A stretch of DNA of 64,000 bases from Microcebus murinus (GCF_040939455.1 NC_134109.1:56324001-56388000); one strand, 5' to 3'; shown: positions 1-12,468, numbered from the stretch's first letter. The notes: generated by a model not told the origin, from the letters alone. Numbers and translations are program-made.

Positions 1-1010
1 CCTACATTGTTGCTACTTAATTCAGTAACAGGCAAAGATTTTTCTGTTTGATGCTTATCTTTTACAAAATCATACTATGTCTACTTTGTATTCTAAATCT
101 TGCAACAGCCTCCCAAAATAAAATTCTGAGCTAAGATATGAAATTTAACAGCACTGTAGGGTCTAATCTTGCATACCTTGTAGAATGAACTCCTGAGACT
201 GAACATCTTAAAGCTCATTAGTTTGGGAAACGAAGAGCAGGCAAAGAGTATTTCCTTTTTAAAAATTTTAACAGCCATTATACTACTTTACTTACAGAGT
301 ATAACTACAAACTCTAGGATTCCATCACTCTAAATGCACTGCTGCATATTTCCAAATAACAGGACATAGCCGAAAATTGCTGAGACATGGCAACTGGCAG
401 ACTAATCAAACACAGAAATTGGTGCATGTGGGGTGGTTGTTTTTATAGCAAATGCCAAACTGCATCTCTGGCCCTGCATGGCTGCATGCGCAGCAGGGCA
501 GGTGGGGTGGGGGCGAGAAAAAAAATAAAAGAGAAAAAAACCCCACACTGACAACAACATAAAACCTCCAGCTGAAAATTCCAAACAAACAAATAAACAA
601 ACAAAACAAATAACAGTGCCCTCTGTGAATGCACTACTGAAGAAAATACAAAAGTGCCAGTCCATTTTTCTTGGGCACTCTGGTATCATAATGCCATCTT
701 AGAGGTAAAGAAAATAGCATTCCGGTACTTCAGAGAAAAGCAGCCAAAAGAACAACAGTCTGTCCAGTCAAGAAGGAGTAGAAGGAACCTGGAGTGTTCA
801 GCCTGGAGAAGATTTAGGCAAGTCATGATAACAGATTTAGAATAGTTGAGGCATGAGACTTGCTTTATCTCCTTGGTTGGAAACAGAACAAATAGACAGA
901 AATTATGAAGAGGCACATTCTGGTTATTAAGGTCCAATGTAAAGGAAAATTAAATTAGCACTGTAATATAAATATTATAGTTTTATCCTTTCAACAGAGC
1001 TACATCAAAC
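1..1010. other. Single-copy AT-rich DNA, no gene seen
   Basis: No exon, RNA gene or confidently named repeat is visible. A purine/A-rich patch at about 505-545 and a (CAAA)n-like run near 580-612 are simple-sequence drift. Open frames of 60-95 codons here show no recognisable protein signature. Confidence 0.5.
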
Positions 1011-1011
1011 T

Positions 1012-1031
1012 GAGGTGTGTGTGTGTGTGTG
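1012..1031. repeat. (TG)n microsatellite
   Basis: About ten TG dinucleotides in a row, read directly from the sequence. Confidence 0.9.
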
Positions 1032-1202
1032 TATTAAAAATACTTATTCTTCTAAAAAGGCAATATATTTAGGAGTTCTGAGGAATTTATAGAATTTAGG
1101 AATTTATGGTAAATTGTGGGCTTTTTAATGCATAATTTATGAACTAATCATTTTTCACATTTGAATGTGATCTCTCATGTCCATGGATGCATATTTCCTT
1201 AC

Positions 1203-1264
1203 CTCCGTCCTTCCTTCCATCCTTCCTCTCTCCCTTCCTTCCTTTCTTCTCTCTCTCTCTCTCT
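1203..1264. repeat. Pyrimidine-rich CCTT/CT simple repeat
   Basis: Degenerate CCTT units end in a clean (CT)n run. It is pyrimidine-rich on the + strand, as are the three much larger arrays further along. Confidence 0.85.
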
Positions 1265-1456
1265 TGATTTATTTCAGATAACAGCTTTGAGGGTATTGGA
1301 AGAACTCAATTTAGTAATTATGCAGTGACCTCTGAGATTAATGTAATTGGGAGAAATGTTTCCTGACCTAGTAGAACCTACTGGGTCATCCCTGAGGTAG
1401 GGTGGGGTGAATCTGCTGCCAGTGTTTCCTAAGCACACAGGCTTAACAAGAGAGAC

Positions 1457-2048
1457 TTGTGATGGTTGATTTTGGGTATCAACTTGACTGGAGTAAGGGA
1501 TACCCAGATAGCTGGTAAAGCATTAATTCTTTAGGAGTCACTGAGCTCATCCCTCTTCTGCTGAAAGGAAAATTCAGGTGGTTTGGCATTTGATTAGAAT
1601 GATTAGGCTGCCCTAGGTATCTCTGGGAGGGTATTTCTGGAAGAGATTGGCATTTGAATCAATGGACTGAGTGGAGAAGATCCACCCTCAATGTGGGTGG
1701 GCACCATCCAATCAGCTGGGGGCCCAGATGAAACAAAGAGGTGGAAGAAGGGTGAATTCTTGCTGTCTCTTCTGGAGTGTGGACACTCTTATTCTCCTGT
1801 CCTTGGATGTCAGAACTCCATGTTTCCTGGCCTTTGGACTCTGGGACTCACACGAGTGGCCCGCTGGCTCTCAGGCCTTTGGACTTACTAAGCCATGCTA
1901 CCAGTTTCCCTGGTTCTGTAGCTTGCAGACGGCCTATCATGGTACTTTTCAGTCCTGATAATAGAGAGAGCCAATTCCTTTAATAAATCCCTTGTCATCT
2001 CTCTCTATACAAAGCTTTTGGGTTCTGATTACCATTATGTCCTGGGGA
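1457..2048 (+). mobile_element. MLT2-type ERVL LTR (solo, ancient)
   Basis: The stretch opens with a 'gatggttgattttgggtatcaacttgactgg'-like LTR start. It contains the 'aatgtgggtgggcaccatccaatcagctg' block typical of MLT2 LTRs and ends after 'gagccaattcctttaataaatc', whose AATAAA would be the LTR polyadenylation signal. No internal retroviral genes flank it, so it is a solo LTR. The family call rests on memory of the consensus layout, and the exact MLT2 subfamily is not resolvable by eye. Open frames here are chance reads through the LTR. Confidence 0.7.
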
Positions 2049-2299
2049 GCTGAAGAAAGGGCTCTATCTCAGACTGCGTCTACCTGCTTAGGCAAGCCGG
2101 CTGCCTAGCACCATGTCCTACAGAGAGTAAGCACTCAAATACTTAATGATGAGGGGGAGAAAAAGGATGGCGATGATGGCCATGGAAACAGTGTGTGGAG
2201 GTGGCGATTATGTCATGGTGATGATAACAGCACTTTTTATTTTAAAAAACTTAAAGAATCAATTTTTTTTCATTGAAAACTTATTAAGAATCAATTTTT

Positions 2300-2631
2300 T
2301 TTTTTTTTTTTTTGAGACAGAGTCTCACTTTGTTGCCCGGGCTAGAGTGAGTGCCGTGGCGTCAGCCTAGCTCACAGCAACCTCAAACTCCTGGGCTCCA
2401 GTGATCCTTCTGCCTCAGCCTCCCGGGTAGCTGGGACTACAGGCATGCGCCACCATGCCCGGCTAATTTTTTTTTTTTTATATATATATCAGTTGGCCAA
2501 TTAATTTCTTTCTATTTTATAGTAGAGACGGGGTCTCGCTCAGGCTGGTTTTGAACTCCTGACCTTGAGCAATCCGCCCGCCTCGGCCTCCCAAGAGCTA
2601 GGATTACAGGCGTGAGCCACAGCGCCCGGCC
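2300..2631 (-). mobile_element. Lemur-type Alu SINE, antisense, with target-site duplication
   Basis: A poly-T run is followed by 'gagacagagtctcac' and then a full antisense dimeric Alu ending in 'cgcccggcc'. The middle linker has the 'tatatatatcagttggccaatt' form seen in strepsirrhine Alus. It is flanked by direct repeats of 'aagaatcaattttt' (about 2286-2299 and 2632-2645), which proves insertion by target-primed reverse transcription. It closely resembles the copy at 25.7 kb, including a shared 'ccaagagctagg' variant. An open frame running in from 2146 ends in Alu-derived residues and is not a gene. Confidence 0.93.
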
Positions 2632-2649
2632 AAGAATCAATTTTTATAC

Positions 2650-3545
2650 ATTGGGGTAGAATTAGGAAACTTTGCTGAAAGGCATGTATTCTGGAACAGG
2701 TTTTCAGTTTCCTTTCATGCAGTAAAGTTATTTCTGGTAAAGCTCAATCCCAGGTTTTATCTGCTAGAAGTCAATTTCAACCTCCCGTTTGTTCACTCAT
2801 TAAAAGGGCTTGGGCGTCAAAACTTGGACAGGGCTCAGAAGTGCTGTAGCAGCCTTGACCTCAGAATTTCAAAACCGAAGGATTCAGAGAGGGAATTAAA
2901 CTGGAATTCTGATAAATGCTATTTTAGCCAGCAAACCAAACAACACCTAGAGCCCACCCACTTTCCACACTCAAGGCTTTCCTTTGTTTCCAGACTCTAA
3001 CAGGAACAGGCCAGTTAATTGCATTTCTAACAACTTGGCCCTGGTCCAGAATGCACACGGTGGATCCTACTGCCTCTGCTTTTCTCTCAGGTTTGCTCTT
3101 CCTTCTCCCCTCCTATCATTTCTCCCCACGGCTGCCCTCTTTTCCAACACTTTCAACTATGCTCAGAACATTTAATACTAGCAGCAGTATTAAATATCCT
3201 GACTGTAATAGGATTTGGCACCCCAAAGTGGAGTGCTGCCATAAAAACTTCTAAAATACATGGCACTGGCTTGAGATTGGCAGCGAGAAAACTGGGACTG
3301 GAGGCTGGAAAATGAAAATCCGTCCAATATTGTGATAAAACATTTGGTAAAATAGGTGCCTGCTGTGATTTAAAGGCAGATGTGACTTGTTACTTCTAAT
3401 GAGCTTGTTGCTCCAGGAGGAGAGGCTAGAAAAGAAGACATTAATAGTGTGTGTTCGTAACTACTGGGTGCATCTTGTGTTGCAAGAAAGAAATGCACTC
3501 AGGGGTGCAAGCAGACATGGAAGAGAAGAGGGAAAAGGTGATGTG
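2650..3545. other. Single-copy DNA, no gene seen
   Basis: No recognisable exon or repeat. Two overlapping frames near 2984-3254 have no codon or family signature. Confidence 0.45.
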
Positions 3546-3549
3546 CCAA

Positions 3550-3715
3550 ATACTCTTGTAAGTTTCTTTAATTCTCGCAAAAGCCTATGAAATTTTATTA
3601 ATACTTTACAGATATGGAAAAATGGGCTTAGGAAGTAAATAATTTGCCCAAGATCAACTAGTCAGTAGAGAGACTTGGCTTTGAAGTTCTATTCAAGTTG
3701 CTATTTAAATTCCAA
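3550..3715 (-). mobile_element. MIR SINE fragment, antisense
   Basis: It contains the diverged MIR core in reverse: 'tttacagatatggaaaaatgg', then a 'taatttgcccaagatcaactagtcag' block. Strongly diverged, so the ends are approximate. Confidence 0.65.
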
Positions 3716-3830
3716 AATCCATATTCTTAACAACATATTCTGGTTAATCCCTAGAATTTTTTAAGAACCCTGGCACCTGGTTTACAATATGCCTCTCTGC
3801 CACTAACTAACTCCTGTCAATCTGTGTTTT

Positions 3831-4100
3831 TTATTTTATTGTTTTGAGGCAGGGTTGCCCAGACTGGAGTGGTGTGATCATAGCTCACTCCTGAGCTAAA
3901 GCAATCCTCTCGCCTCAGCCTCCTGAGTAGTAGGGCTACAGGTGTACTTCCTCATGCTCAACTAACTTTTAAAACTTTTTTGTAGAGATAGGGTCTTGCT
4001 GTATTGCCCAGGCTGTTCTCAAACTTCTGGGCTCAAGAAATCTTCCTGCCTTGGCCTCCCAAAATGTTGGGATTAGAGGTGTGAGCCATCCTGCCCAGCC
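3831..4100 (-). mobile_element. Old Alu (AluJ-like), antisense
   Basis: Antisense Alu dimer with a degenerate left part ('gaggcagggttgcccagactgg'), ending 'gtgagccatcctgcccagcc'. Its divergence and lack of the lemur linker suggest an insertion older than the Alu at 2.3 kb. Confidence 0.88.
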
Positions 4101-4945
4101 TGGGTGTTTTAAATATCCATCGGGACAATCCCTCCAATTCCCTAATTTATAATTTTCTTGCCATGCTTTGGACAATGACTTTACCTCCACACCTCTTGAG
4201 CATCTTACAAGGCACACCTTGGACTCTTATCAATCTTTCCCCTCAAAAACTATTTGACAACCCAAATTTCACTTTGCAAATACAACCACCAAATTCCCCC
4301 TCTTTGTAAATGCATCATTCCCAATATTCCTGTTCTGATACTTCTATTTCTTTTTCCCTGGTTTATCCTCCCCTACTTAGCTTCTCTCCATTTTTTTCTT
4401 AAATCTATGACCTACCCTCTCAAGTAAATAATCTAAATTGTCCAATCACCCTCACCCTTTCAGCCTCTTTGCCCTCTGTTTTCTAGTGCACTTGCCTGTC
4501 AAACCTATCACCCCACACCAATATAGCCATCTGCCTTCTAAACCCATATGTTGGAGAAAATGAAACCACATTGCCCATTGGGAGTCTCCAAATTATGGCT
4601 TCCAGTTATACCAGTTGTTAAGCTATGGTCTCTTGGCTTCAAATCATTCTTGTATACTCTGTGATTCTGGAGCTGAGACACTGCAAACTACATTTCCCCT
4701 ATCCTGTAGTTAATCTGTAATAACACCATGGAGCTTGGGTATTTTCAAACTTTTTTGACATTCCAACTCTTTTTATGGTAGTACATAATGTCATCATCTC
4801 ATTGCATCATTTATGGAAGTTATATGATGAAGTAGGGATGTGATGTTAAAATTGTCTTATTTTAGATAAGCATGTTAAAATTTGTAATTAAGGAATTTCA
4901 GTTAAATGTAACACATCTAGATGTATTTAGCAAGGAATATGCTCT
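4101..4945. other. Unassigned AT-rich DNA
   Basis: Pyrimidine-rich to about 4540, then AT-rich. Possibly an eroded LINE, but I could not place it in a family. No gene signal. Confidence 0.35.
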
Positions 4946-4949
4946 ATTT

Positions 4950-5247
4950 TATTTTATATTTTTAGAGACATAGCCTTGCTTTGTCACCCAGGCTAGAGTG
5001 CAGTGACATGATCATAGCTCACTGTAGCTTTGAATTCCTGGACTCAAAGAGCTTCCTATCTCTACCTCCTGAGTAGCTAGGACTACAGGTGTGTGCCATT
5101 ATGCCCATTACTTTTTAAAAAATTTTTTGTAGAGACAGGATCTCCTTATGTTGCCCAGGCTGATCTTGAATTCTTGGCTTCAGGTGTTCCTCCCATCTCA
5201 GCTTCCCAAAATGCTGGGATTGTAGGCATGAGTCACAGCACCTGGCC
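4950..5247 (-). mobile_element. Old Alu (AluJ-like), antisense
   Basis: It runs from 'agagacatagccttgctttg' to 'gtcacagcacctggcc', with the 'gagtgcagtgacatgatcatagctcac' right-arm block. Both arms are present and diverged. Confidence 0.88.
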
Positions 5248-5599
5248 GACTGTTTACTTTAAATTGATAAATTAGAATGTTTTTTATCAAATTAAAAAAT
5301 GACATTATTTTATGTTTGAGGGTTAATAGAAAAACAATGGCTTCAGATAAACGTAGAAAATACCAAGGAAAACCTCAAAGCCCTGAGGGTACTTAGAAGC
5401 ACTTATACTCCTTATAAACTGGTTGAGTTTGTTTGTAGCTGCTTTTGCTGTCCTGTAGTACTCTTTAGCTCATTTTACTACTAAAATTCCCACCTAGATG
5501 AAAATTATAATAGTATTAACATAACATGGGTCATGTAAAGACACATGGTGGATATATTATGCATGCTTAGTATGTTTAGCCGAGTGCTAATATTATGCT

Positions 5600-5895
5600 G
5601 ATATTATGACTTCTTTTCCTCTGGGTAGATTTCCTTTGGTGGTATTGAAGGATTGAATGGTAAATCTACTTTTAGTTCTTTGAGCAATCTCCATAGAGGT
5701 TGTACTATTTTATATTCCCACCAGCAGTATATGAGCATTTACTTTTCACCCTATCTGTACCAACATCTATTGTTTTTTGACTTTTTAATAATTACCATTC
5801 TAAATGGAGTAAGATGGTATCTCATTGTGGTTTTAATTTGTATTTCCCTGATCATTAATGATGTTGAGCATGAGTCTCTTTCTTAAACTGTACAT
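5600..5895 (-). mobile_element. L1 fragment, antisense (3' part of ORF2)
   Basis: The order 'ctgggtagatttcctttggtgg', 'tatattcccaccagcagtatatg' and 'atggtatctcattgtggtttt' is the reverse complement of the last part of L1 ORF2. Truncated at both ends and frameshifted. It abuts an Alu insertion downstream. Confidence 0.8.
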
Positions 5896-5929
5896 TTTTG
5901 TGGTTTGTAACTAAGGTTAAAAATTGGTT

Positions 5930-6218
5930 GGCTGGGTGTGGTGGCTCACGCCTGTGACTGTAGCATTCTGGAAGGCTGAGGCAGGAGGATTGCTTGAGCT
6001 CAGGAGTTGAAGACCAGCCTGAGCAACAGCAAGATCCTGTCTCTTCTAAAAATAGAAAAATTAGCCAGGTGTGGTGCACACCTGTAGTCCCAGCTACTTG
6101 GGAATCTGAGGCAACGGGATCTCTTGAGCCCATGAGGTTGAGGTTGCAGTGAGCCATGATGATGCCACTGCACGCTACTGAGGGCAAGAGAGTGAGACTC
6201 TGTCTCGGAAAAAAAAAA
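5930..6218 (+). mobile_element. Alu (AluJ-like), sense
   Basis: It starts 'ggctgggtgtggtggctcacg' and ends 'gagactctgtctcgg' plus a short A tail. Both arms are recognisable. Antisense open frames here are Alu shadows. Confidence 0.9.
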
Positions 6219-6224
6219 TCGGCA

Positions 6225-7025
6225 CAAAGTGATTTGTTCCTAATCAGAAAGAGATTGGGTATTCATTTTGATTTTTACTTTTTCCTTGGAGAAGAGATTT
6301 ATGAGAACAGATTGATAATTGAAAATATAGCTTAATTTTGATTACTTCAAGGCTTAAAATAATTTTATTAAAATGTTGTTTCAACAAATATATTTAAAAA
6401 AATTTATTTCAAATTAGGCTTCAATTGTTATACAGCAAGCTGTCTGAGTCAGAAAGGGCCAAAATTTTGTGCTTTGGGAGCAGTCATGTTCTGAATGTAT
6501 GGAGAGCATGCATATTGGAACAATGTCTTGGGATTTATGATGTTGAGCATCCTGGCTTTTAACATTGATAGCAGCAGGGTGATTTGGTGGTTATCTAATT
6601 TCAAAAGAAAGAGACTTTTGAATTCTACCTGGTGAGCTGATCAATTTTAGATGTGCTCAGCAATAAGGAGGAAAGGCAGATTTCAGACTGTGTTCAGAGA
6701 GCCTGTTGGGCATTGTGTTGAGGAGCTGAGTCAAAACTCACAGTCCAGTTGGAAAAATAAGAGAAAAGACTGATGTTAGCTTAAAAATCTGCTAGCAAAG
6801 TCAATTATTATTGAGTTCAAAGACAGATTAAAAAATAGCTAATTATAAAAATGAGTCTATGGACTTCATTATAAACAATAAAATGAACACTCATTAAAAA
6901 GGTATAAAATTCATCATTTTGCAGCTCAATAAGTATCAAAAATGGAAAATTAACCTATTCTTTTAATGATAATCAGTAATGGTATTAGTATATTATGTAT
7001 CTGTTACATGCTAAATATTCTAGGT
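6225..7025. other. Single-copy AT-rich DNA, no gene seen
   Basis: No exon signature and no confidently named repeat. Confidence 0.45.
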
Positions 7026-7029
7026 CTTC

Positions 7030-7170
7030 TGCATGTACTTAATTTTTAAGATATCTTTTCAAGAAAGCATTCACTTTATTGTTTTATAGGTGGAGAAACT
7101 GAGCCTAGAGAATTTAAAGCCACGAAGCTAGGAGGAAATGCAGCAGAAATTGGAACCCAGGATGTGCTGG
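7030..7170 (-). mobile_element. MIR SINE fragment, antisense
   Basis: Reverse MIR core: 'ttttataggtggagaaactgag', 'ccacgaagctaggaggaaatg', then 'ggaacccagg'. Diverged. Confidence 0.7.
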
Positions 7171-7420
7171 TAGGACTTTAAGTGATTTGCAATCCCCATG
7201 CTCCCTCCCTTTAAGATGTGAATGATGAACTCTTGATACCTGTGTTAGTGTCAGTCATATTAGTAACTAACAAATTAGTTACTCACAAACCTTGGTGGCT
7301 TAACATAATAGAATTTTCTTCTCATTTGCCCTTGGTTGCTGTCATTAGACCCATGTTGATGGTGACCCTACCACCTCCAGCATGTGGCTGCTTTCAAGGT
7401 GACTGGAGGCATTGACATTT

Positions 7421-7577
7421 AGGCTACCAGATTTAGCAAATAAAAATACTATATACCCTGATAAGTATAAATGTCCCAAACATTGCATGGGATGTACTTA
7501 CACTGAACATTAAAAACTTGTTGTTTTTCTGAAATTCAAATTTAAATGCATGTTTTACATTTTTATCTGGCAACCCT
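7421..7577. mobile_element. Palindromic DNA-transposon MITE (fossil)
   Basis: The left end 'aggctaccagatttagc' followed by 'aaataaaaata' is the approximate inverse of the right end 'tacatttttatctggcaaccct'. The interior ('attcaaatttaaatgc' on one side, 'cccaaacattgcatggga' at the centre) folds back on itself. This layout matches an ancient mammalian palindromic MITE. I recognise the layout but do not assign a family name. It has no coding capacity. Confidence 0.65.
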
Positions 7578-7944
7578 AGTTAACGTCAAATGGATGATGG
7601 GATGGCTGGTAAACATGGAAAACCTTTTGGGAAGTTTTTATGGGACATGCCTAAAAGTGGCCAAATGTTAGGTTGTTACCAAGGAAATGTGGACAAACCT
7701 ATCTATATTATAGCATCACCTAGCCATAAATAAGGGGTATTGGAAAGTGGGTGGATATTTATCAACATCAACATTATGCTATTGAAGAGTGGCACAAATC
7801 ATGGACATCTTACTATCTCTGCCATAGCACATGAGCAGGTAATGCATGCCAATTTGTGGGTGGGCCTATTTCTGCACATAGAGGCAACATGTGATAGGAA
7901 TGAAACACTTTGTCTTGACAAATCTGGACTTACACCATAGAATA

Positions 7945-8105
7945 ATCTCTAGCTATGTGGCTTCGGTAAGTTACTTTACCTCTCTGAGCCTATTTCCTCA
8001 CTGATCAAATGGAGATACAGAATATCCTTAGAGAATTTTTAAGAGGATTAAATCAGGTAATACGTGTACTTTGCACTGTATCTGGGAGCATATGATGGTA
8101 GTTAC
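7945..8105 (+). mobile_element. MIR SINE fragment, sense
   Basis: 'agctatgtggcttcggtaag', 'cctctctgagcctatttcctc' and 'gaggattaaatcaggtaatac' follow the MIR order. Confidence 0.75.
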
Positions 8106-8109
8106 TTCT

Positions 8110-11010
8110 GTGAGGCATGGAATAGAAGTATTTGCCAATCTATTTACTTTGTGTCTTTTTCTTTTCCTAATGTTTTCTGGTGACTAAAAGAAAATAAAAG
8201 TTACTTTTTAAACTGATACCTGGACTAGTAAGGCTTGGTTTTTAAGTACTCATTTTATGAATTGTGGCTGAAAACTAATAATACTTAAAAAATACATAAT
8301 GGTAGTAAAAGTTAATATGTTCTGTGTTGGTAATAGTTAAAAGTTATAGGAAAACTGAATATCTGATTGGGTAAAGAAATATTTTTAAGACAGGAAACTT
8401 ATTAAATTTGAATGATAAATAATGAGTATGCTTTACTTATCAGATGTAAATATTTACCTAGGTAGTCTATTCACACACACAAATTATTACTCTGACTTCT
8501 CATTGCACTGCCTTATAACTTTTTCTGAGCACGCTTGGTGCTTAGAACTAAAATTATGTCATTCTTCAGAATGATGGGTTTTATGAAGACTTATCTGTCA
8601 AGTAGCCAGCTGTGTTATGGCAGGTCATTCAGATTCTTTCTCCTCTCACTTTAATTTACTTTCAGAGAGAGACGGCTGGCAAGGTTTAAGCAAGCATGAT
8701 AAAGACTAATTAAAGAGTTGTTCCCCAAATCTCCTTGAAATTAGAGGTTGAGTCACTGAAATAATTCACATTTCATAACTCAAAATAAGCAAAACTTTGA
8801 ATCTTTACAAGAAAATTGGAGAGCTATATGGATTATCCAATTCTTTGCTGTGGAATTGTGCAATTGAATTTAGAATATAATAGAATTTGTGTTTCCAATA
8901 AAACTAACTCAGGATAGCTTCACATCATGGAACTAAATTAGGCCATAACTCCCTCTAATTAGTTTGGATAGTAATAGTTTTAGTCCTTAATCACACCTTT
9001 TAGTGAAGAATTCTGAAGTTCTTAGAATAAAGTCTATTGTTCTACATCTTTGGGAGCAGTTCTTGAGAGGGGAAGCTAATACATACAGTGACAAAACAGG
9101 TGATCTAAAGAGTATTTTTAATCATCTAGTTTACGAGTTTTTAAAAATTTGAAAATTGGAAGTATATTATATAACTGTTTACATGTATTCTGAAGCATGT
9201 TTAATGGTAGACTATACCATTAATATTTCATTTTCTGGTAACTTCATTAAGGTTTTGGATATCAATTGAAAAGTTGTGCAGATATCTTGGTTAGGGGAGA
9301 GAAAAACCTTCTCTCAGATGATTTGTTTTCTGCATCTACTCTTCCCTTCTCAAGAAATAGTTAACATTTGCAAATCAGCTCTTTATTGGGTGCAGAAGCC
9401 TTTATCTCGTGCCTTCTTATAGTCTTCAAATCTGTCTGTCCTTGATACCTGCTATCTTCTAGATTGAGAAAGAGGCATTGTGAGAATGTCATCATTGAGG
9501 TTTGGTTGCCCTACTTTAGAAAGCAGTGAGTGTGGAGATAGTGAGGAGGCTTCAGGGAGATGTTTAGATGGGATCTCTGAGACTAGGATTCAAACCAAGG
9601 AAAAGAAAAGTGGGACAAAAATAATGTTTTGTTTCTGTTCAGATTAAATTTGAGGATGAGTTTATGGAAAGCGGGTTGTTTACTTTGAAGTTAAAGGCCT
9701 GCATAGAAAAATGGGGCTTAAATCTTTTCAGCAGTGACATTTTCATTGATGCCATTAATCATTTATTAAAAACATGAAGGGCACATGAGACCAAACTAAG
9801 GACAAGGTGAAGGGGATGTATCTGTGGGATATAGTGAAGTATGTTTTGAGGATGAGAGCCAGCATGGAGGTGTGGGTCAGGAGTTTTCAGAAGAATGACA
9901 ATGATCTATATACTAATAGATCTACATGGAAAAATTGTAAAAATTAATGAAGTAAACTTATTTTTCCTATGGCCCTAAATGAGTTTTATCTTTCAAATAT
10001 ATTTAAACAATAGGTAGCCATGTTAAGAAGGGAGGAGCCCTAGCTGATAAATGTATTTAGTTTTTTCTAGTTTGTCATTGAAAAGTTGAATTAAACCACA
10101 GATTCTGGGCAAACCACTTTAGTATGATTAAAAACATTCATTACATTTTTGTCCTAAAAGCAGCTTCCCTAAAGCATGGAAAAATATTAAAAATGCATTC
10201 ACATTAAAGTCTGATTCTTTTTCTAAATTGGAAAACATGAAAGTGCATTAAATTTTTTTTCCTATGAACGTCATTATAGTAATAAGGAATTTGCTGGTGA
10301 TGAATTTCTAGAGAAAACATGACCCTATCTCATCTTTTAGCTTTCTTCTGATAAAAACATTTGTAGATAACCCATCACGCTTGCAATGGAATGTTAATAG
10401 AAAGTAAAATCCATGGACATTGAGGTTGACTTGACCTTGGAGTAATAATCCCACAGCCCCACATTTCATGAAATAGAGAAAAAATGAACTTTAAGTATAT
10501 GATTACTTAGACCTTATTCCATGAGTTATTGGTCTCAGCTGTATCTTCTTATGTCCTTGCTTCTTTTTGTACCTTTTCATTTCTTGGCAGTACCTTTACC
10601 TTAAATCATTCAGGCAAAGAAAGGTAAGGTACAAATGAGTCAATTTTTCCTTAGGTATTAAAAATTCTGATTAATGTTTCAATATGGAAACAGGTTCAAG
10701 CTATTTGATAAAATAAAATTTTGAGCTACTCCTAGGCTATTTCTAGCTATTGTTAATGTGATGCCTTTATCATCATTAGTAAATATTTTTAGTGTCTTTA
10801 CATTTTGTTATGTGGAGGGCAATTTGTTAGTAACAAAATGGAGTAAGGTGTGGTTGCTGTCCTAACTATAATACATTCCAGCTAGGGACAGATGTTTACT
10901 GTTGTATTTATAGATACTATTAAAGTAGTATCAGTTTGTAAGAGACAAGACTCCTGAAATTAGTGGACTAACACAATTAGAAGTTTTTCTCACTTTTGTG
11001 AAGTCCAAAA
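8110..11010. other. 2.9 kb AT-rich single-copy DNA, no gene seen
   Basis: The longest stretch without a named repeat. Even the longest frames are under 60 codons. No splice-flanked open exon, CpG cluster or RNA gene is visible. Weakly L2-like pieces near 9.4-9.6 kb are too eroded to call. Confidence 0.45.
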
Positions 11011-11015
11011 TATCT

Positions 11016-11497
11016 TGTGTGGTAGAAAGAATAATGACCCTTCCCCCCGAAGATGTCTGTGTTCTAATTCCTAGAACCTGCGAATGGCAAAATACTTTGA
11101 AGATGTTATTAAGTTAAGGATATTGAGATGGGAAGATTTTCCTGGATTATCTACGAAGGCCCAATCTAATCATAAGGGCTCATAGAAGGGAGGAAGGGAG
11201 GCAGGGTAGACAGAGGCATGTGATGACAGAGGAGAAGGAGGGAGAGAGAGGATGGAAGGCGCTGTGTTGCTGGCTTTGAAGGAGGATGGGCTCATGAGCC
11301 AAGGAATGCAGGTGGCCTCTAGAAGCTAGAAAAGGCCAGGAAATATTAATAGATTCTCCCCTAAAGCCTCCAGAAGAAACACAGCCCTGCCAACATATTT
11401 TAGGACTTCTGACTTCCAGAACTGTCAAAGAATACATGATGTTTTAAACCATTGAGTTTGTGGTCATTTGTTACAGCAGCAATAGGAAACTAATGCA
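11016..11497 (+). mobile_element. MLT1-type ERVL-MaLR LTR, sense
   Basis: It has the MLT1 order: 'tggtagaaagaataatgac', 'cccgaagatgtctgtgttctaat', 'gggaagattttcctggattatc', 'cagaactgtcaaagaatac', ending 'gcagcaataggaaactaatgca'. It is a solo LTR with the TG...CA termini expected of an LTR. The ORF on the opposite strand is spurious. Confidence 0.82.
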
Positions 11498-11974
11498 CCT
11501 TCCATGTGGCCATTCAGGAATCCAGTCTCCTTTCATTTTATGATGCCGTCTGATACTAGGGCCTTGGAATCTAATCTGCTGCATTTATCCAGTGGGTAGA
11601 GAAAGAGCATAAAGGATGGCACATGGGAGATTTTTATGGAGCAGGGTAGTAAGTGGCAATGCAATTTCTATTCCTATCTCATTGTTTTCACCCATACCAA
11701 GATGTCATATTGACCAAAATTTCCCTTTAGGTGTTATTGTTACCAGCTGCACCTTGAATCCCTCAGTTCTTTTTTGAAGAATATAAGTGAGCAACAAAGA
11801 ATGCATTGCAAGCAGAGAGAGTTTACTGAAGTGAAAGTACGCTCTTGAAACTTAAGAGTGGGCAGACGTCTGAGCCGATTGTGGCCCCAGGTTTTCTGCG
11901 TCACCTGTTTTCTCCTGTCTGGCCTCTCCTCCTCCTTTATGACGTCTCTTCCCTTTATTTTCTTTCTTTCTTTA

Positions 11975-12468
11975 CTTTTTTTTCAAGAGAGAGTCTCACT
12001 CTGTCACCTGGGCTAGAGTGCAGTGGCGTCATTACAGCTCACAGCAAACTCAAACCCTTGGGCTCATGTGATCCTCCTGCCTCAGTCTCCCGAGTAGCTG
12101 GGACTACAGGTATGCACTACCACGCCGGGCTAATTTTTTCTATTTTTAGTTGTCCAGCTAATTAATTAATTAATTTCTCTCTTCCTCCCTCCCTCGCTCC
12201 CTCCCTCCCTCCCTCCCTCCCTCCCTCCCTCCCTCCCTCCCTCCCTCCCTTCCTTCCTTCCTTCCTTCCTTCCTTCCTTCCTTCCTTCCTTCCTTCCTTC
12301 CTTCCTTCCCTTTGTTTCTTTATTCCCTTTCTTTCCTTCTTTTCTTTTTTAGTAGAGATGGGGTCTGGCTCTTGCTCAGGCTGATCTGTAACTTCTGAAC
12401 TCAAGGGATTCTCTGCCTCAGCCTCCCAGAGTGCTAGGATTACAGGTGTGAGCCACTGCACATGGACC
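11975..12468 (-). mobile_element. Lemur-type Alu, antisense, split by a pyrimidine microsatellite
   Basis: The right arm ('gagagagtctcactctgtc' to 'cacgccgggctaattttttc') and the left arm ('agtagagatggggtctggctc' to 'gtgagccactgcacatgg') are both present. Between them the linker 'ttgtccagctaattaattaatt' is followed by about 175 bp of CCCT then CCTT units. The Alu is therefore about 500 bp instead of about 310. The array grew at the T/C-rich linker ('aatttctttctatttttag' in intact copies). Confidence 0.9.
12177..12352. repeat. (CCCT)n followed by (CCTT)n array inside the Alu linker
   Basis: Clean CCCT units to about 12249, then CCTT units to about 12310, then degenerate pyrimidines. The antisense frame of EGRK-type repeats is only this array translated. 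Confidence 0.95.

Noticed and set aside
1457..2048. LTR as part of a provirus
   Set aside because: No second LTR or internal gag/pol/env-like sequence is nearby. All LTRs in the window are solo or partial.
2146..2370. Frame ending in an ETESHFVARARVSAVASA-type peptide, also at 19249
   Set aside because: The shared peptide is the antisense right arm of the lemur Alu and not a conserved protein.
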